Shown here: in pieces, positions 1 to 11,689 of the stretch | Layout of the letters: the number at the start of each line of letters is the position of its first letter | How positions within the stretch are numbered: position 1 is the first letter of the stretch | DNA from: Theobroma cacao | Lineage: Eukaryota > Streptophyta > Magnoliopsida > Malvales > Malvaceae | Length of the DNA stretch: 64,000 bases | Direction: 5' to 3' | NCBI RefSeq assembly: GCF_000208745.1 | Contig: NC_030852.1 | Coordinates: 27,676,752 to 27,740,751 of the forward strand | The notes under the pieces: generated by a model | Seen by the model: the letters and a program-made list of their open reading frames with translations, nothing else | Told to the model about the DNA's origin: nothing | Database searches by the model: none | Program-made: the position numbers and the translations under genes

Positions 1-2786
1 TGTCCATTGGCAAAGCAGAAAAGACTTAAGTTTCCTATTCGTTTTAAAAACACTGTCATGCCATTTGAACTATTACACATGGATATATAGGGACCATATG
101 CAGTATCTACTATAAAAAATCAATATTATTTTTTAACTGTAGTGGATGATTATTCAAAATTTACATGAATATATCTTATGAAAGCCAAGTCAGACGTTTT
201 GACCATTGTCCCTGCCTTTTACAATCTTATAGATACACAATTCAATGTTAAGATCAAGCAAATCAGATCAGATCATGGAACTGAATTCAATTTGACAGAT
301 TTCTTCATTTCACATGGCATACTGCATCAAATGTCCTGTGTTGAGACTCTTCAACAAAATGGGGTGGTTGAGAGAAAGCATCAGCATTTACTCACTGTTG
401 CTAGATCTCTCATGTTTCAAGCTTCTTTACCTTTAAAATTTTGGGGAGATTCTATTTTAGTAGCAGCACATACTATAAACAGAATGTCTTCTCCAGTTTT
501 ACAAAGCAAATCTCCTTATGAAATGTTATTTAACAAAAAACTAGATTATTCTCATTTCAGGGTGTTTGGATCTTTATGTTTTGCCTCAACACTTGTTCAT
601 CAAAGGAAGAAATTTGATCATAGGGCAAGAAAATGCATCATGATAGGCTACCCTGTGGGAATCAAAGGTTACAGGTTGTATGATCTACAAACTCATAATG
701 TTTTTGTTTCCAGGAATGTCAGTTTCTTTGAACACATTTTTCCTTTCAAAAATGTTGATTTTGCACCTAATAGTCATGAATGTATTCAATTCTTTTCAAA
801 AATAAAACCTGGTTTTGACATTCCATTTCCAATTTCTTATTCAGAATCATCTGGTTATATGAATTATTACACTTCTATGCATTTTCCTTTTAGTGCATCT
901 ATATCTGATCAGCATGTTCATCACATTTTCCTTATGCATTTTGATCATATAACTCAACAGATAAACTCTGCTAGTAATGATACAGCTGTTGATAATCACC
1001 AAATTACTGTTTCTAATCATTTTGTAAATATGGACCCAAATGCCTCTGCTCAACCAATAACTATTCTTTTTGATGATCCTACTTCTTCTTTGGATTCCAA
1101 TCACCCTTCATCACCAAGAAGAAGCACAAGGCCAAAACAGCTACCCAAATACTTAGAAGCTTACCAACACACTCTTCATTCATAAACAAACACAGTGATA
1201 GCACATCCTATTACCAAATTCATTTCCACTGACCAGCTTTCTCAACCACATAAGGCTTTCACAACATCTCTCACTCATATTCATGAACCTAAAACCTTTC
1301 ATCAAGCTAGTCAACATTCTTAATGGCAATTGCTATAAAAGAAGAGCTTAATGCCCTAGAAGATAATGGGACATGGTCTATAGTACCATTACCTACTAGT
1401 GCTCACATTGTTGGTTGCAAATGGGTTTATAAGGTATAGTTATATGCTAATGGTATTGTGAAAAGATACAAAGCAAGACTGGTTGTTAAAGGATACAGTC
1501 AAAAAGAAGGGTTTGACTTCAATGAGACTTTTAACCCTGTTGCAAAGCAGACTATAGTGAGAACACTCTTGGCTGTAGTTGCAATTCGACAATGGCATTT
1601 ATTTCAGTTGGACATTGATAATGCTTTTCTCAATGGAGATTTAGATGAAACTGTATACATGGACATTCCAGAAGGGTACAAACCTAAAGGGGAATATCCT
1701 AAAACCTCTAAATTGGTTTACAAATTAAACAAATCCTTATATGGACTGAAACAGGCTTCTAGGCAGTGGAATTGCAAATTTACTGAGGTTGTGCTATGAT
1801 ATGGTTCTCAGCAGTCAAGGTCAGGCTATAGTTTGTTTACCAAAGCAACTGATAATGGTGAGTTCTTAGCTCTCTTGATATATGTTAATGATATTCTAAT
1901 AGCTAGTTCTTCGATGAATTTAGCTAATGATGTGAAATCTTTCCTACAAAGTAAGTTTAAGCTAAAGGACTTAGGAAGTCCTAAATACTTCCTTGGCCTA
2001 AAAGTTGCTAAATCAGATGATGAAATTATTGTGTGCCAGAGAAAATATACACTCGATTTACTACATGACTATGGATTTCTTGGTGCAAAACCACTTTCAA
2101 CACCTATTGATTACAACCATAAGTTGGTTAGAGATGATGGAAATTCAGTCATGGCAGATTGTACATAGTACAGGTAGCTCGTTGGCAAACTAATTTATCT
2201 TACCTTCACCAGACCTGACATTGCTTACTCTGTACAAGTATTGTCACAATTTATGGATAGGCCAACTGTTGATCATTTGCTAGCTGCATACAAGGTTCTT
2301 AAATACTTAAAGAATGCCCCAGGACAAGGCATTTTATTTTCATCTAAATCTACCTTACACTTGACAGCATTCACAGACAGTGATTGGGTAGGCTGTAGAG
2401 ATACTAGGAGATCAGTGACAGGTTTTGGAGTGCTTCTTGGAGACTCACTTATTAGCTGGAGGTCTAAGAAACAGCTTGTGGTTGCTATAAGCTCCACAGA
2501 GGCAGAGTATAAAGCTATGGCAGTTGCTGCTTGTGAAGTTATTTAGCTACTTGGTTTGTTAAGAGACTCTGGAATTCATCACACCAAAGCTGTCGACTTA
2601 TTTTGTGAGAATCAATCAGCTTTGCATATTTGTAAGAATCCAACATTTCATGAAAGGACAAAGCACATAGAGATTGATTGTCACTTCATAAGAGATAAAG
2701 TTCAACAGGGGGTCATATTGCCTCTCCACATTTCTACTGTTAACCAAGTTGCAGACCTATTCACTAAAGCTCTCCCACCAGCATAG
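1..2786 (+). pseudogene. Ty1/copia retrotransposon pol (integrase-RT-RNase H), decayed
   Basis: This is the 3' two thirds of a copia-type polyprotein. The window opens inside the integrase. Integrase core and C-terminal parts are readable to about 1180 (RSDHGTEF, LQQNGVVERKHQ, the FRVFGSLCF region). A frame change follows near 1190-1320. Reverse transcriptase runs from about 1323 to 2110 (KWVYK, KRYKARLVVKGYSQ, DIDNAFLNGDL, SLYGLKQASRQW), and RNase H from about 2240 to 2786 ([22 protein letters not shown]). Stops interrupt the frame at 88-90, 166-168, 1183, 1437, 1797, 2166 and 2545. At least three replace a conserved Trp. The RT active-site box reads YVND, not YVDD. In this family the protein drives reverse transcription and integration, but this copy cannot. 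Gag, protease and the 5' LTR would lie left of the window. Confidence 0.93.
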
Positions 2787-2837
2787 TTCTATGGTTTATT
2801 GAGCAAGTTGAGCATCATTGACATCCATGCTCCACTT

Positions 2838-2846
2838 AAGGGGGGG
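2838..2846 (+). other. Polypurine tract of the copia element
   Basis: A run of A/G bases (aaggggggg) lies immediately before the TG that opens the 3' LTR. This is where plus-strand priming occurs in LTR retrotransposons. It sits about 50 bp after the end of the RNase H reading frame, as expected. Confidence 0.8.
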
Positions 2847-3100
2847 TGTTAAAGACTATGCTTCTATCAGGAAACCTTGCAGATAATCTAGATAAGTCAT
2901 TAACTTAGGTGACTTAATCTAGATAAATTAGATAACTTCATGTTTAGCCTTAAGTTCTTATATTTGAAATATGCTTTATCTAAGTTTGTACATATCAACA
3001 GAATGCCTATCAGCATAACAATATAAAATGAGCCTTGTATAGCTTTGAAGAAAATAAGATAGAACAATCTGATTTTTTCATTCTTAAACTCTTAACCTTT
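2847..3100 (+). repeat. 3' LTR of the copia element (right border approximate)
   Basis: The LTR begins with TGTTAAAG directly after the polypurine tract. A TATA box (tataaaatg, near 3022-3030) precedes the expected R region. The right end is not certain, because the partner LTR lies outside the window. The degenerate cttaac near 3091 is the best match to the inverted TGTTAAG start. The length would be about 250 bp, normal for small copia LTRs. Confidence 0.65.
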
Positions 3101-3325
3101 TCACAAGAAAAGAGAATAAATAAAAATAAAAAGATAAAAGAGAAGAGAAAGAAAGAAGTATGGAAACATTTAAGAATTAAGATAAAGTTAGAAAAGATTG
3201 GTGGATACCATTTTATTTTTTTTTATTTATATTAATTATTAAATAAATTTTTTTTGAGAGGACTATTTTTTTTATACATATCAATAGAGTAAAAGATGTC
3301 CATTAATTTCATCTTTGCCAATCAA

Positions 3326-4363
3326 GCACATAGGCAGGGCTGACCCTTAGGTGAAGCCACCCAAGCAAGGGCTTTAAGCCCCCAATTTGGGAAGGCCTCA
3401 ATTTTAAGGAAGATTTATAATTATATAATAATTATAATATAATTAATTATATTAAAAATATATAAAAATAAAAAATAATTCATAAAATTATTTGTTCTTT
3501 TACTTTTTTAATTATGTGCCTAATAAATCTCAATTTTTTATTACTTTTTTATTTCTAAAATGCTATTAATTCTCAACTATATTCTCTTATTTTCAATAAA
3601 CTAACAATCATATGTATTTAATCATCTTCAACAGCTATTTTTTTCTTATTTATCTTATTTTCAATCAACGTATTTAATGATTTCTAACAGCTATTTTTTT
3701 CCTATATATAAAATCAATTATTTTTTTCAATGTATAATATCTACTTTTGAGATATTCATTTCTCATTTGCTCTTTCTTCCTTTAACTTCAATTTTTTCTC
3801 CAAAAAATACACAAGAAGTCTGTTTTTTTATTATCTTCATAAAGTTGTGAGCCTCATTTGCAGTTTGCAATAAACATTCAACAATTAGGTACTATTGTTC
3901 TAATATTTACAGATTTTTTTACTTTAATTTAGATTTATATTATATTGTTATATTATTTTTATTTTATGTGATAGTTGATTTATTTGAATTAAAACTTTTG
4001 ATTGTTAATTTTATACTAGCCATTTAAAAAATATAAGATAATTATAATAGTTAAATATTTTAGAATAATGTTAACAATTTCAGTAAGTGTTGTTTCAGGA
4101 GAAATAAGTTTTTCAAAACTGAAATTAATAAAATCTTATTAAAGATCAATAATGTCTCAAGAAAGATTAAATGGATTGGCTATATTATCAATTGAAAAAG
4201 AAATATTATAAGAATTTGATTATAAAAGTTTAATTAAAATTTTTTATCTCAAAAAGTTAGAAGAATAAAATTTTAATAATTTTTTTAAATTTCAATAAAA
4301 AAAAATCTCATTTGAATATTTTGTTTTAAACCTTTGAATTTATTGGGTCGTCCATGCACATAG
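3326..4363. mobile_element. Internally deleted hAT element with 8-bp target duplication
   Basis: The element spans 3334-4355 and is flanked by an exact 8-bp direct repeat, gcacatag, at 3326-3333 and 4356-4363. The left end reads cagggctgaccc. The right end reads gggtcgtccat, whose reverse complement matches the left end at about 8 of 11 positions. Inside, on the plus strand, is the end of a hAT transposase (see separate entry). An 8-bp duplication and a CAGGG-type terminus are hallmarks of hAT elements. At about 1.0 kb it lacks most of the transposase and could only have moved with help from another copy. Confidence 0.8.
4092..4300 (+). pseudogene. hAT transposase C-terminal (dimerisation) domain remnant
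   Basis: One plus-strand frame reads like the C-terminus of plant hAT transposases of the 'zinc finger MYM-type protein 1-like' class: FSKLKLIKSY, then RSIMSQERLNGLAILSIEKE, then FDYKSLIKIF. The frame is kept over about 60 codons but holds three stops, one replacing the conserved Leu of the YLRS motif. It begins at a plausible acceptor (tttcag), in line with the last exon of such genes. It is a non-functional fragment. Confidence 0.75.
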
Positions 4364-4670
4364 CACAAACATCATTGTCCACTCCAATACAAACAATTCC
4401 ACTAACCTAACCTTCAAATAAATATATGCAGAAGAAGAAAGAATTCAATCTTAGGGTCAGAAAATGTTAGAAGATTTTTTTTTTTGGTATCAACTAGGTG
4501 TATGATTTTGATATTGACCCAAAAGGCCATTGAGAAGTGGGCGCTCTGTATCTGCATTCCCTACCAACAATCTTTCCTCATGTCGCTGACCTCTTACACT
4601 AGCTGATTGGAACTCCATAGTAGCTAAATCCTCACTTTCCTTATATAATAAATAATATTTTTTTAAAAAT

Positions 4671-4717
4671 TTTAGGGGGCTAGGCCTCCCCCAAAGCTAC
4701 ACTACCCTCCGCCCCTG
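4671..4717. repeat. Orphan transposon-type terminus
   Basis: The stretch ends in ctccgcccctg and holds the GC-rich ttagggggctaggcctccc. This is the kind of terminal sequence (inward from CAGGGGCGGAG) seen on many plant hAT-like elements. I could not find the matching opposite end in the window, so the other end is probably deleted or too diverged. Confidence 0.35.
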
Positions 4718-4719
4718 AG

Positions 4720-7700
4720 AGAAGCTAACCAGAGGACAGGTTACACAGGGCCATGCTCTGCCTTCGTTTACACAGGGCATACTGTCAAGGTACTTTTTGT
4801 AAACCCCTCTAATGAAAACGTGGGCTCTTAGAAAGTATTCATGTTGCTTTTAACTCCTAACTGGCCTAATTACCAGCTAAGCAAGTTGCCAAGTTAATGA
4901 AGGCTTTTAATTTTGAGGCTTAAATGACGGACCCTTGATTATGGCCTTTATGTGTATACCACCCCACCCTACAAAACCATCGCTTTGTTGGTCCTCACCT
5001 CATCTAGCAAAGACAGCAAATTATGGAGTGGATCTTAAAAAATAATAAAGCACAATTTCATTGAAAAAAGACGTTGTTCTACTTTGGTTTCTTGACATAT
5101 TTATGTCTAAATCTATTTCCCGTTGAAACTTTAGTCCTAGTTACCGTTAGTTTTTAAGTGGGTTTTTCTTTTTTATTTTCTTAAATAATTATTTTCACTT
5201 CAAAACAAGAAAAAAGAAAGAAAAAATGGTGTTTTTGTTAAAATGCTTTGGTTGGAATATTCCATAGGATTTTATTATTACTTGATTTTTTTTAGACTTT
5301 TGTTTTTTTACTTTAAAATTATATATGGGCCTGTTTGAATTGTTAATAAATAATTTTAAATAATTTATTTTTTCTTTTTCATCATTATGTTTTTTTATTT
5401 TATAATTTAGTAAATGTTGAATAAAAAATATTATTATCATTTAATTAAATTAAATTATAAAATTTTTTGTAATTTTTATTTTTAAATTATTTGAGAGTAA
5501 TTATATTTTTCATATTTATACATAATGGTTAACTAATAGCAATGAATAGCTAAAGGACTTAACAATGCATTTTGAAATAAGATTGAATAAAGTACTTCAA
5601 AGATGTATTGAATGGGGTTTTTGTATTTTACCTTTCAAAAATACTATTTTAATTCTACAATATAAGTCTATCATCTCAAGTTACAATTATATCATTCACA
5701 TATAAAAAAAGAAGAATAATGCCATCATCGGTATGTAAAGGAAATAATGCCAAAATCATGAGGGCCAGAAGTAAAACCAAGTTGAGTAATAGTTTATTAT
5801 ATTATTTAATTATTATGTAAAATTTTGTGTATCATATTTAATTATTTATATTTTATGTATTATAATTTTATATTTAACATTTTAAATTTAAATAAAAATA
5901 AGATAAAAATATTAAATGTTTACTATATTAATTTCTCTTTTCAGATTTAATTAAAGTATGAAAAAAATTAAAAACAATTAACAAATTCTTAATAAAAAAA
6001 ATACAAACTTCACATTTACCAAGCGAAAAATAATTCACTTCTATTAACTCAAGTTTTACTGACTTTTAACTCAACTTTATAATTCCTCCATTTCTTTTCG
6101 AATGAGACCTTAAGAGTAAAGACGAATGTTAATTTTCTGCCCAAGAGGAAGATACCACACATCAATGACCTTGAGTGCCATAATCCCTTTTGTCATAATC
6201 AAACTGGCATGTTGTTAAGTTCCAAGTAATGGTGCAAGACTAGAGCATTCACAAAGGAACATTTGGTGATCATTAAAATTAATTTAATTTATTAAATGAA
6301 ATTATCATTATGATATTATTTCAATGTTCGGTTAATAAAAATAATTTTAAAATAATAACAAAATGATAAAAATCTTTTATTATAACTTAATGAAAATTTT
6401 TAGGTTTTTGAAATTCATTATCTTTAAATAATATGTTATTATTAAAATATTAATATGCTTTTTAATTTTTTTAAATTTTTTCTTATATTTTCATTTTCCT
6501 TTTTTAATCTTTTAATTTCATTTTTTTTATCAAAAGTTTTATTAAAATATTAATAATATATTATTGAAATATCAATATAACTTTTTTAGTTTTCCTTATT
6601 TTCATTTTTTCCCCTTCTTTTCCTTCCCCTCTCTATTCGCCACTAGTTAAATCTGTTGTCGCCAGTAATGGAGCATTGGTCTGGTGCTGCTTGCGGCCAG
6701 ATTTGGCCATAAAAGCATCAATCTGACATTAGCAACCAGATCTCACCGTTGGAGCTGATCTTTTCTCGCAACAGAATTGAAAGGAAAAAAGAAAAGAGGA
6801 TTTGGCGGAGCTGACGAAGGAGGACGACTGCACTGGAGTTTTCTTCTTTTTTTTTTTTTTTTTTTTATAAAAACATACAACGGAGCTTTTTTTAGAGAGA
6901 GAAAAGGTGAGAGGCAGATGAGGAAGAAAGAGAAAGAAAAGGAATAGAAGGAAAAAAAACATTTTATATGGTAGGGTTGGCAATTCTTTGAAATGAGTCG
7001 GAGCATTTTTGACAAAAAAATTGTTGGACTCTGTTCCGCAAGGAGCAGAATAGTTATTCTTTGGTTAAAAAATAAACCAAACGAGATAATAAGGGGCTGT
7101 TTACTAAACGTCCCCTAAAGGTCTTAATTAGCAATCAAAGGTTCTAAGGTTTAGGGTTTAAAGTCTAGAGTCTTTAAAGTAAGTGCCCTAAAGGCACTTA
7201 ACAAGCTAAGATTTGAGGGTTTAGAGTTTAAGACTTAGTCTTTAAAGTAAGTGTCAGGGCACAGTGTTGGAGTTAGACACTTGCAATGAAGACCATGGCA
7301 ACCCTTATCCGCGTACTGGTAGGGGTAGAGTTAGGTACCTTTTATGGAGTTAAAGATGAAAAGTAATAAAGATTAAAATTTTTTAGAATTAATATGTTAC
7401 ATTTAAATAATAATAATAAAAAGATTTATAATAAATAATAATTTATATAATATATAATTAAAAAAATAAGAAAAAAAATTTATAAAAAAATTATACTTAA
7501 CAATGTTTCTTGAATTCATAAACTATAATACATAAAATATAAATAGTTAAACATGGTATACAAAATTTAATACAATGATTTTTTTTTTTAGATTTGAAGA
7601 AAAAGGAAATTTGAATACTATTTTTTAAGTAGGAAAATCGTATATCAATCAATAAATCAATTGCTTGGATATAAATTTATCACCATTGTTAAATTTATAA

Positions 7701-7780
7701 ATAGTTAAATAATATAAATAAAAAAATAAAAAATTTATATTTATTCTTAATTTCACATAATAATGGTGACTGGTCCGTGT
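4720..7780. other. AT-rich spacer, no gene seen
   Basis: This is about 3 kb of AT-rich sequence with many homopolymer runs, including a long T run near 6848-6866. I see no conserved coding frame and no RNA gene. A short imperfect duplication lies near 7127-7262. The sequence gggcctgtttg near 5327 resembles a PIF/Harbinger-like terminus but no partner was found. Confidence 0.6.
7127..7262 (+). repeat. Imperfect tandem duplication with telomere-like gggttta cores
   Basis: Two roughly 60-70 bp units each contain ggttta(g/a) runs followed by the identical tctttaaagtaagtg. They end in gtgccctaaagg and gtgtcagggc. The units are clearly related but diverged. Confidence 0.55.
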
Positions 7781-7891
7781 CAAAGCTCATAAATCTTTTT
7801 TAAAAAATGAAATGTTTTTAGGTGGTGAGTTACATAGGAGCGAATAAAGTAAAAATAAAAATGGTATATCCAGCATTAAATAAAAATAAAT

Positions 7892-9691
7892 CTCTGCGTC
7901 TTTCAAGAATCTCTCAGGTTCAAATCGAAGAGGATATTCCCAAAACTCAGGGTCCCTCTGTATCGCCCACGCATTAAATAAAACTCTGGAATCTTTGGGG
8001 ATGGTATATCCAGCCACAGTGCAAGTCGTGCTAGGACTACGAGGTACTAGCAAGGGAATAGGCGGATGAAATCGAAAGGTCTCCTTTATTGCTGCATCTA
8101 AATAGACAAGTTGAGGAAGATGAGACTCTTCTACAATGTTTCCGGCTCCAACCACTCTGTCCAATTCCTCAACGGCACTTCTCAGTTTATCTGGATGCCG
8201 CAGTAACTCTGTCATCGCCCACTCTACAGTAGTGGATGTTGTATCCGTACCGGCGACAATCATATCCTAGATATGAAAAATGTTCAAACTTATTTAGCAT
8301 ATGATCATTACAAATATTAAAATTAATTTTAAATGTGTCAAAAAAAATTTAAGTTGAAATGAACTAAAAAAGAACATACGATAGATAGTATAAAGAACAA
8401 CAAAAATCAAAATAACATCTACAATATATTACCAAAAAAATACTCTTATATTTATAATAATACTTTGACAAAAAAAATACAAATATATAGTATATTTTTG
8501 GTCATTATTACAATCACACACTTTGTAAAATGTACATAGACCACGATCTTGCTTTGTGTAGGACCTTTGTTGGTTCAACAATATATCATATTCAAAGGAC
8601 AACTAAGATAAAAACAACAACAAACAAGAGGAGCTAAAGTCAAAATAAAAAACAACCACCAATTGTTTTTGTTGAAGAGTGTAAAGTCTGGATTAGATAC
8701 ATACCAACAGCAGAGCCTTAACTTCATTCATGGATAATGAGGATTTATAATCCCCTTGTTGGTTCAACTCCAACAACAGTTGCAGAAAATCCTTGCTTTG
8801 TTCCTTGTTCTTGCCCTCTCCGATATCGGGTTGATCAACCTTTCTTCTGTGTGCTATCACTGATTCCAAAATCTCATCCATCCACTTCAAAGCCTTCTTC
8901 ATTCTAGATTGATATCCTTGTAAATCGAAGCGGGTAAGAAAAGGAAAGAGATCAGAAATGTTAGGAGCTCCTAACAATTCAACAAACTCTACCACAACTT
9001 GCCTGAACTCAATCCCAAGCCTGCTTCTTTCCTCTCCATTCAGTGAACCACCCCACAGCATGCTTACTATCACATTTAGATTGGTAAGGAACATTTGATC
9101 ACCAATGTTAACTGGTGAGCCAACCTTCCCGTAAATATCTTTCACCATTTCTCGAACCTCTCGTCGACGCAGCGCATAGCAATTATCAAGGCTTGTATTG
9201 CTCATAATTTCACGAACAACAAGCCTTCGCAGCTTACGCCATTCGGGGCCATTAGATCTCCATGCCATGTCACATCCACCATACGTGCCGATTATAGCTA
9301 CCGTAGGAGGGTCACGGTTAGCAAAGATAGCATCGTGGTCCTTGAGGACCTCTTTGGCAACTGAAGCTGAACTTACAACTATGCAGATCTTGCTTCCGAG
9401 CTGAAGTTTGATAATAGGGCCATGGATTTGAGACAGTTTGGAAATGTATCGATGCAAATCAGGTTGGAGGAGAGGAAGGTTTCCTAGTATAGGCAAGCCT
9501 GGAGGACCTGGTGGCAAGGGCGGCACGCTCTTGGTGAATTTCTGAACCCACCATGCATAGCAGGCAATGGCTAGTGCGGCTGCCAAAAGAGTTGCTGCCT
9601 CTCTGATGATGGTATGCTCAGCGTTATCATTGCTGCACCATGACAAGCCCCCGCAGGCTAGAACAGCAACCTTACTGGCGAGATTTGGCAT
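7892..9691 (-). pseudogene. CYP706-like cytochrome P450, locus A (3'-truncated)
   Basis: Microsomal P450 monooxygenases of the CYP71 clan hydroxylate small lipophilic substrates; characterised CYP706 members act mainly on terpenoids. Exon 1 (9691-8705, 329 codons) has an N-terminal membrane anchor around residues 33-50, the proline hinge PPLPPGPPGLP, and the CYP706 signature MLWGGSLNGEER with FDLQGYQ. A 438-bp phase-0 intron follows. Exon 2 starts at 8266 with DMIVAGTDTT, a canonical I-helix motif, then ETFR (ExxR, about residues 391-394) and PERF (about 446-449). Homology stops at about residue 454 (7892), before the heme-binding Cys loop. About 84 residues are lost and replaced by AT-rich DNA. 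Start chosen by alignment with loci B-D. Without the heme Cys it cannot be an active P450. Family CYP706 is assigned from remembered signatures, with fair confidence. Confidence 0.88.
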
Positions 9692-9839
9692 GATTATTTA
9701 CTTAGTCGCACTTTTTTTGTTTTCTCAAACAGTTGAGTCGCACTTCCAGAATGTGTTTATTTGGAAGATATAAAGCGCAAGAAGCAAACTTTTAGGTCCG
9801 ACGCTTGTGGATATGCTTATCCACCGACTGTACATTATG

Positions 9840-10866
9840 GCAGTGTATATTGTCCACCAAAATATAACACTTGAGGTAAAATTAAAATTCATTAAAGACT
9901 TAAAAATAAATATTAATAATATTTTTTAAAAAAACTTTTTTTCTCTCTCCAACTTCCTCTCAATTGTTTTTTTTTTTTAATCTTTCCAACTCCATCATCT
10001 TCTTTTCCTCTTTTTCTTCCATTAAGATTAAATTTGATAAAATTATGAAATTCAAGAGCGATGATAATTAAAAGTTTTTACTTTCTCTATAAACTCTCCT
10101 CCATGACTTCTTTCCCTTTGCACTATTATCATCTTTACTTGTTCCTAGATTTAGATCTAAGGCGATTGCAGAAACAATATAACATACCTAACTTATGTCT
10201 AGTACCATAAGAACTAATCAAAATGAAAATCTTGCATGTCTCATGTTTTAAGGAATCAAGATTGTTAAATCAATCCATGAGTACTCTTTAAAAAAAAAAT
10301 CAATCCATGAGTTCTTTCATTATAAAACATATAAAAAAGTAATAACCCATTATGATCCTATGAAAATATCTAATTGAATCGATAACAATAATATAGACTA
10401 AAGACTTTCAATCTCAAATCTCACACTCTAAATTGAAAATTTCATTGTCGATTTTATATCTTAATCAATTACATGTAAAGTAAAGCTGAACTTGAATAAA
10501 TTGTGGATTGTTTAAAGAGAACAAGAGAAAGGTAAGAGGGAAAAGTGGATTAGAGTTTAGGGAGAAAGTTACTTTTTCTTTTTGCACTTTAAACTCCAAA
10601 GGAAAAAACAACTTTAAACTGAAAAGAAGAAAAAAAAAGATCCTAAAGATTTTTTAGAGAGACATGGAAGATTTGTAAAAATTTTTGAGATTAGAAAGGT
10701 TAGAGAGAAACATGGAACAGATTTTAGAGAGAGTAAAAAAAAATTAATTTTTTACTTCATTAAATGTTAAAACTTTTTAATATTTAGTTTTAGGTCCCTA
10801 ATGAATTCTGGTTTTATCTCATTAATAAAGTGGTACATTTTGGTGGCTTGACAGATACACTGTCAA
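9840..10866. mobile_element. MULE-like non-autonomous element with ~90-bp terminal inverted repeats
   Basis: The stretch starting cagtgtatattgtccacc at 9841 is repeated in inverted form at the right end (about 10770-10865, ending tggtggcttgacagataca). The two arms align over about 90 bp with modest divergence. Just outside lie tacatta copies (9831-9837 and 10867-10873), compatible with a decayed 9-bp target duplication. Long TIRs plus a target duplication near 9 bp point to Mutator-like elements. No transposase frame is visible inside. The element sits about 150 bp upstream of P450 locus A. Confidence 0.65.
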
Positions 10867-11109
10867 TACATTAAATATAAACCTTTATAATTATAGAAAA
10901 AAAATAAAAATTTCTTTGCTTGATATTTTTATTTTTTATGTTTTAAAAGATAAATAAAACAGAATAAAACACACAAAAATATTAATCAATAGCAATCTAA
11001 TGATATTTTATTTCTATAGCATAATTTACTTTTCTGTCTAACATCTCTATCTCAATATATACGTGCTGTTGGTTATTCGCCATTGAATTTATATCTCAAT
11101 ATTAATGGT

Positions 11110-11175
11110 GGTTGGGGCCAAGCAAGTGCAGATACCGACATTGGTTGGGGCCAAGCAAGAGCAGATACCGACAAT
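11110..11175 (+). repeat. 33-bp perfect-period tandem duplication
   Basis: Two adjacent 33-bp copies both start ggttggggccaagcaag and contain cagataccgaca. They differ by only two or three bases. No gene context is visible. Confidence 0.85.
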
Positions 11176-11689
11176 ATGGGGTTCTGGCAGGTGATCTGGT
11201 TCCAGAGGGCAGTAGCCCTGGTAGTTGTTGAAGCCTTGGAATTTTTATTCCCTTCCCTGGTAGTTGTAGTTACTTTGCTGATCAATAAAAATGATCATAT
11301 GTGGATTGCACATGTAGAATATATGTATAATTTTTAATGCAGTAGGTATATAATTTGAAAACTAAGCAGTTCTTTAAAAAAAATTCAAAAGAATTCATTA
11401 AAACATACTCTAAACACACTTATAATATTTAAAAGATATTTTTTAATATACTAAAAATCGTTAAAAAAATTAATACGAGCATATTTAGCTCGAGAACATT
11501 TGAATAAATAATATATTAATTAATGAAATTAAACGAAATTAAATAGAATAAATAATTAATGACCTTTGCCAACTTCACAATATTATAAATTTTTAGTACA
11601 AAAAAATGTTATTTTCTTAATAAAATTATTAAGTGTAATCATATAAATAAAGTTTATTATAAGTTACAGTAATGCTTATGTATAAATTA

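Noticed and set aside
5327..6100. PIF/Harbinger MITE starting gggcctgtttg
   Set aside because: No matching inverted end and no TTA/TAA target duplication could be located.
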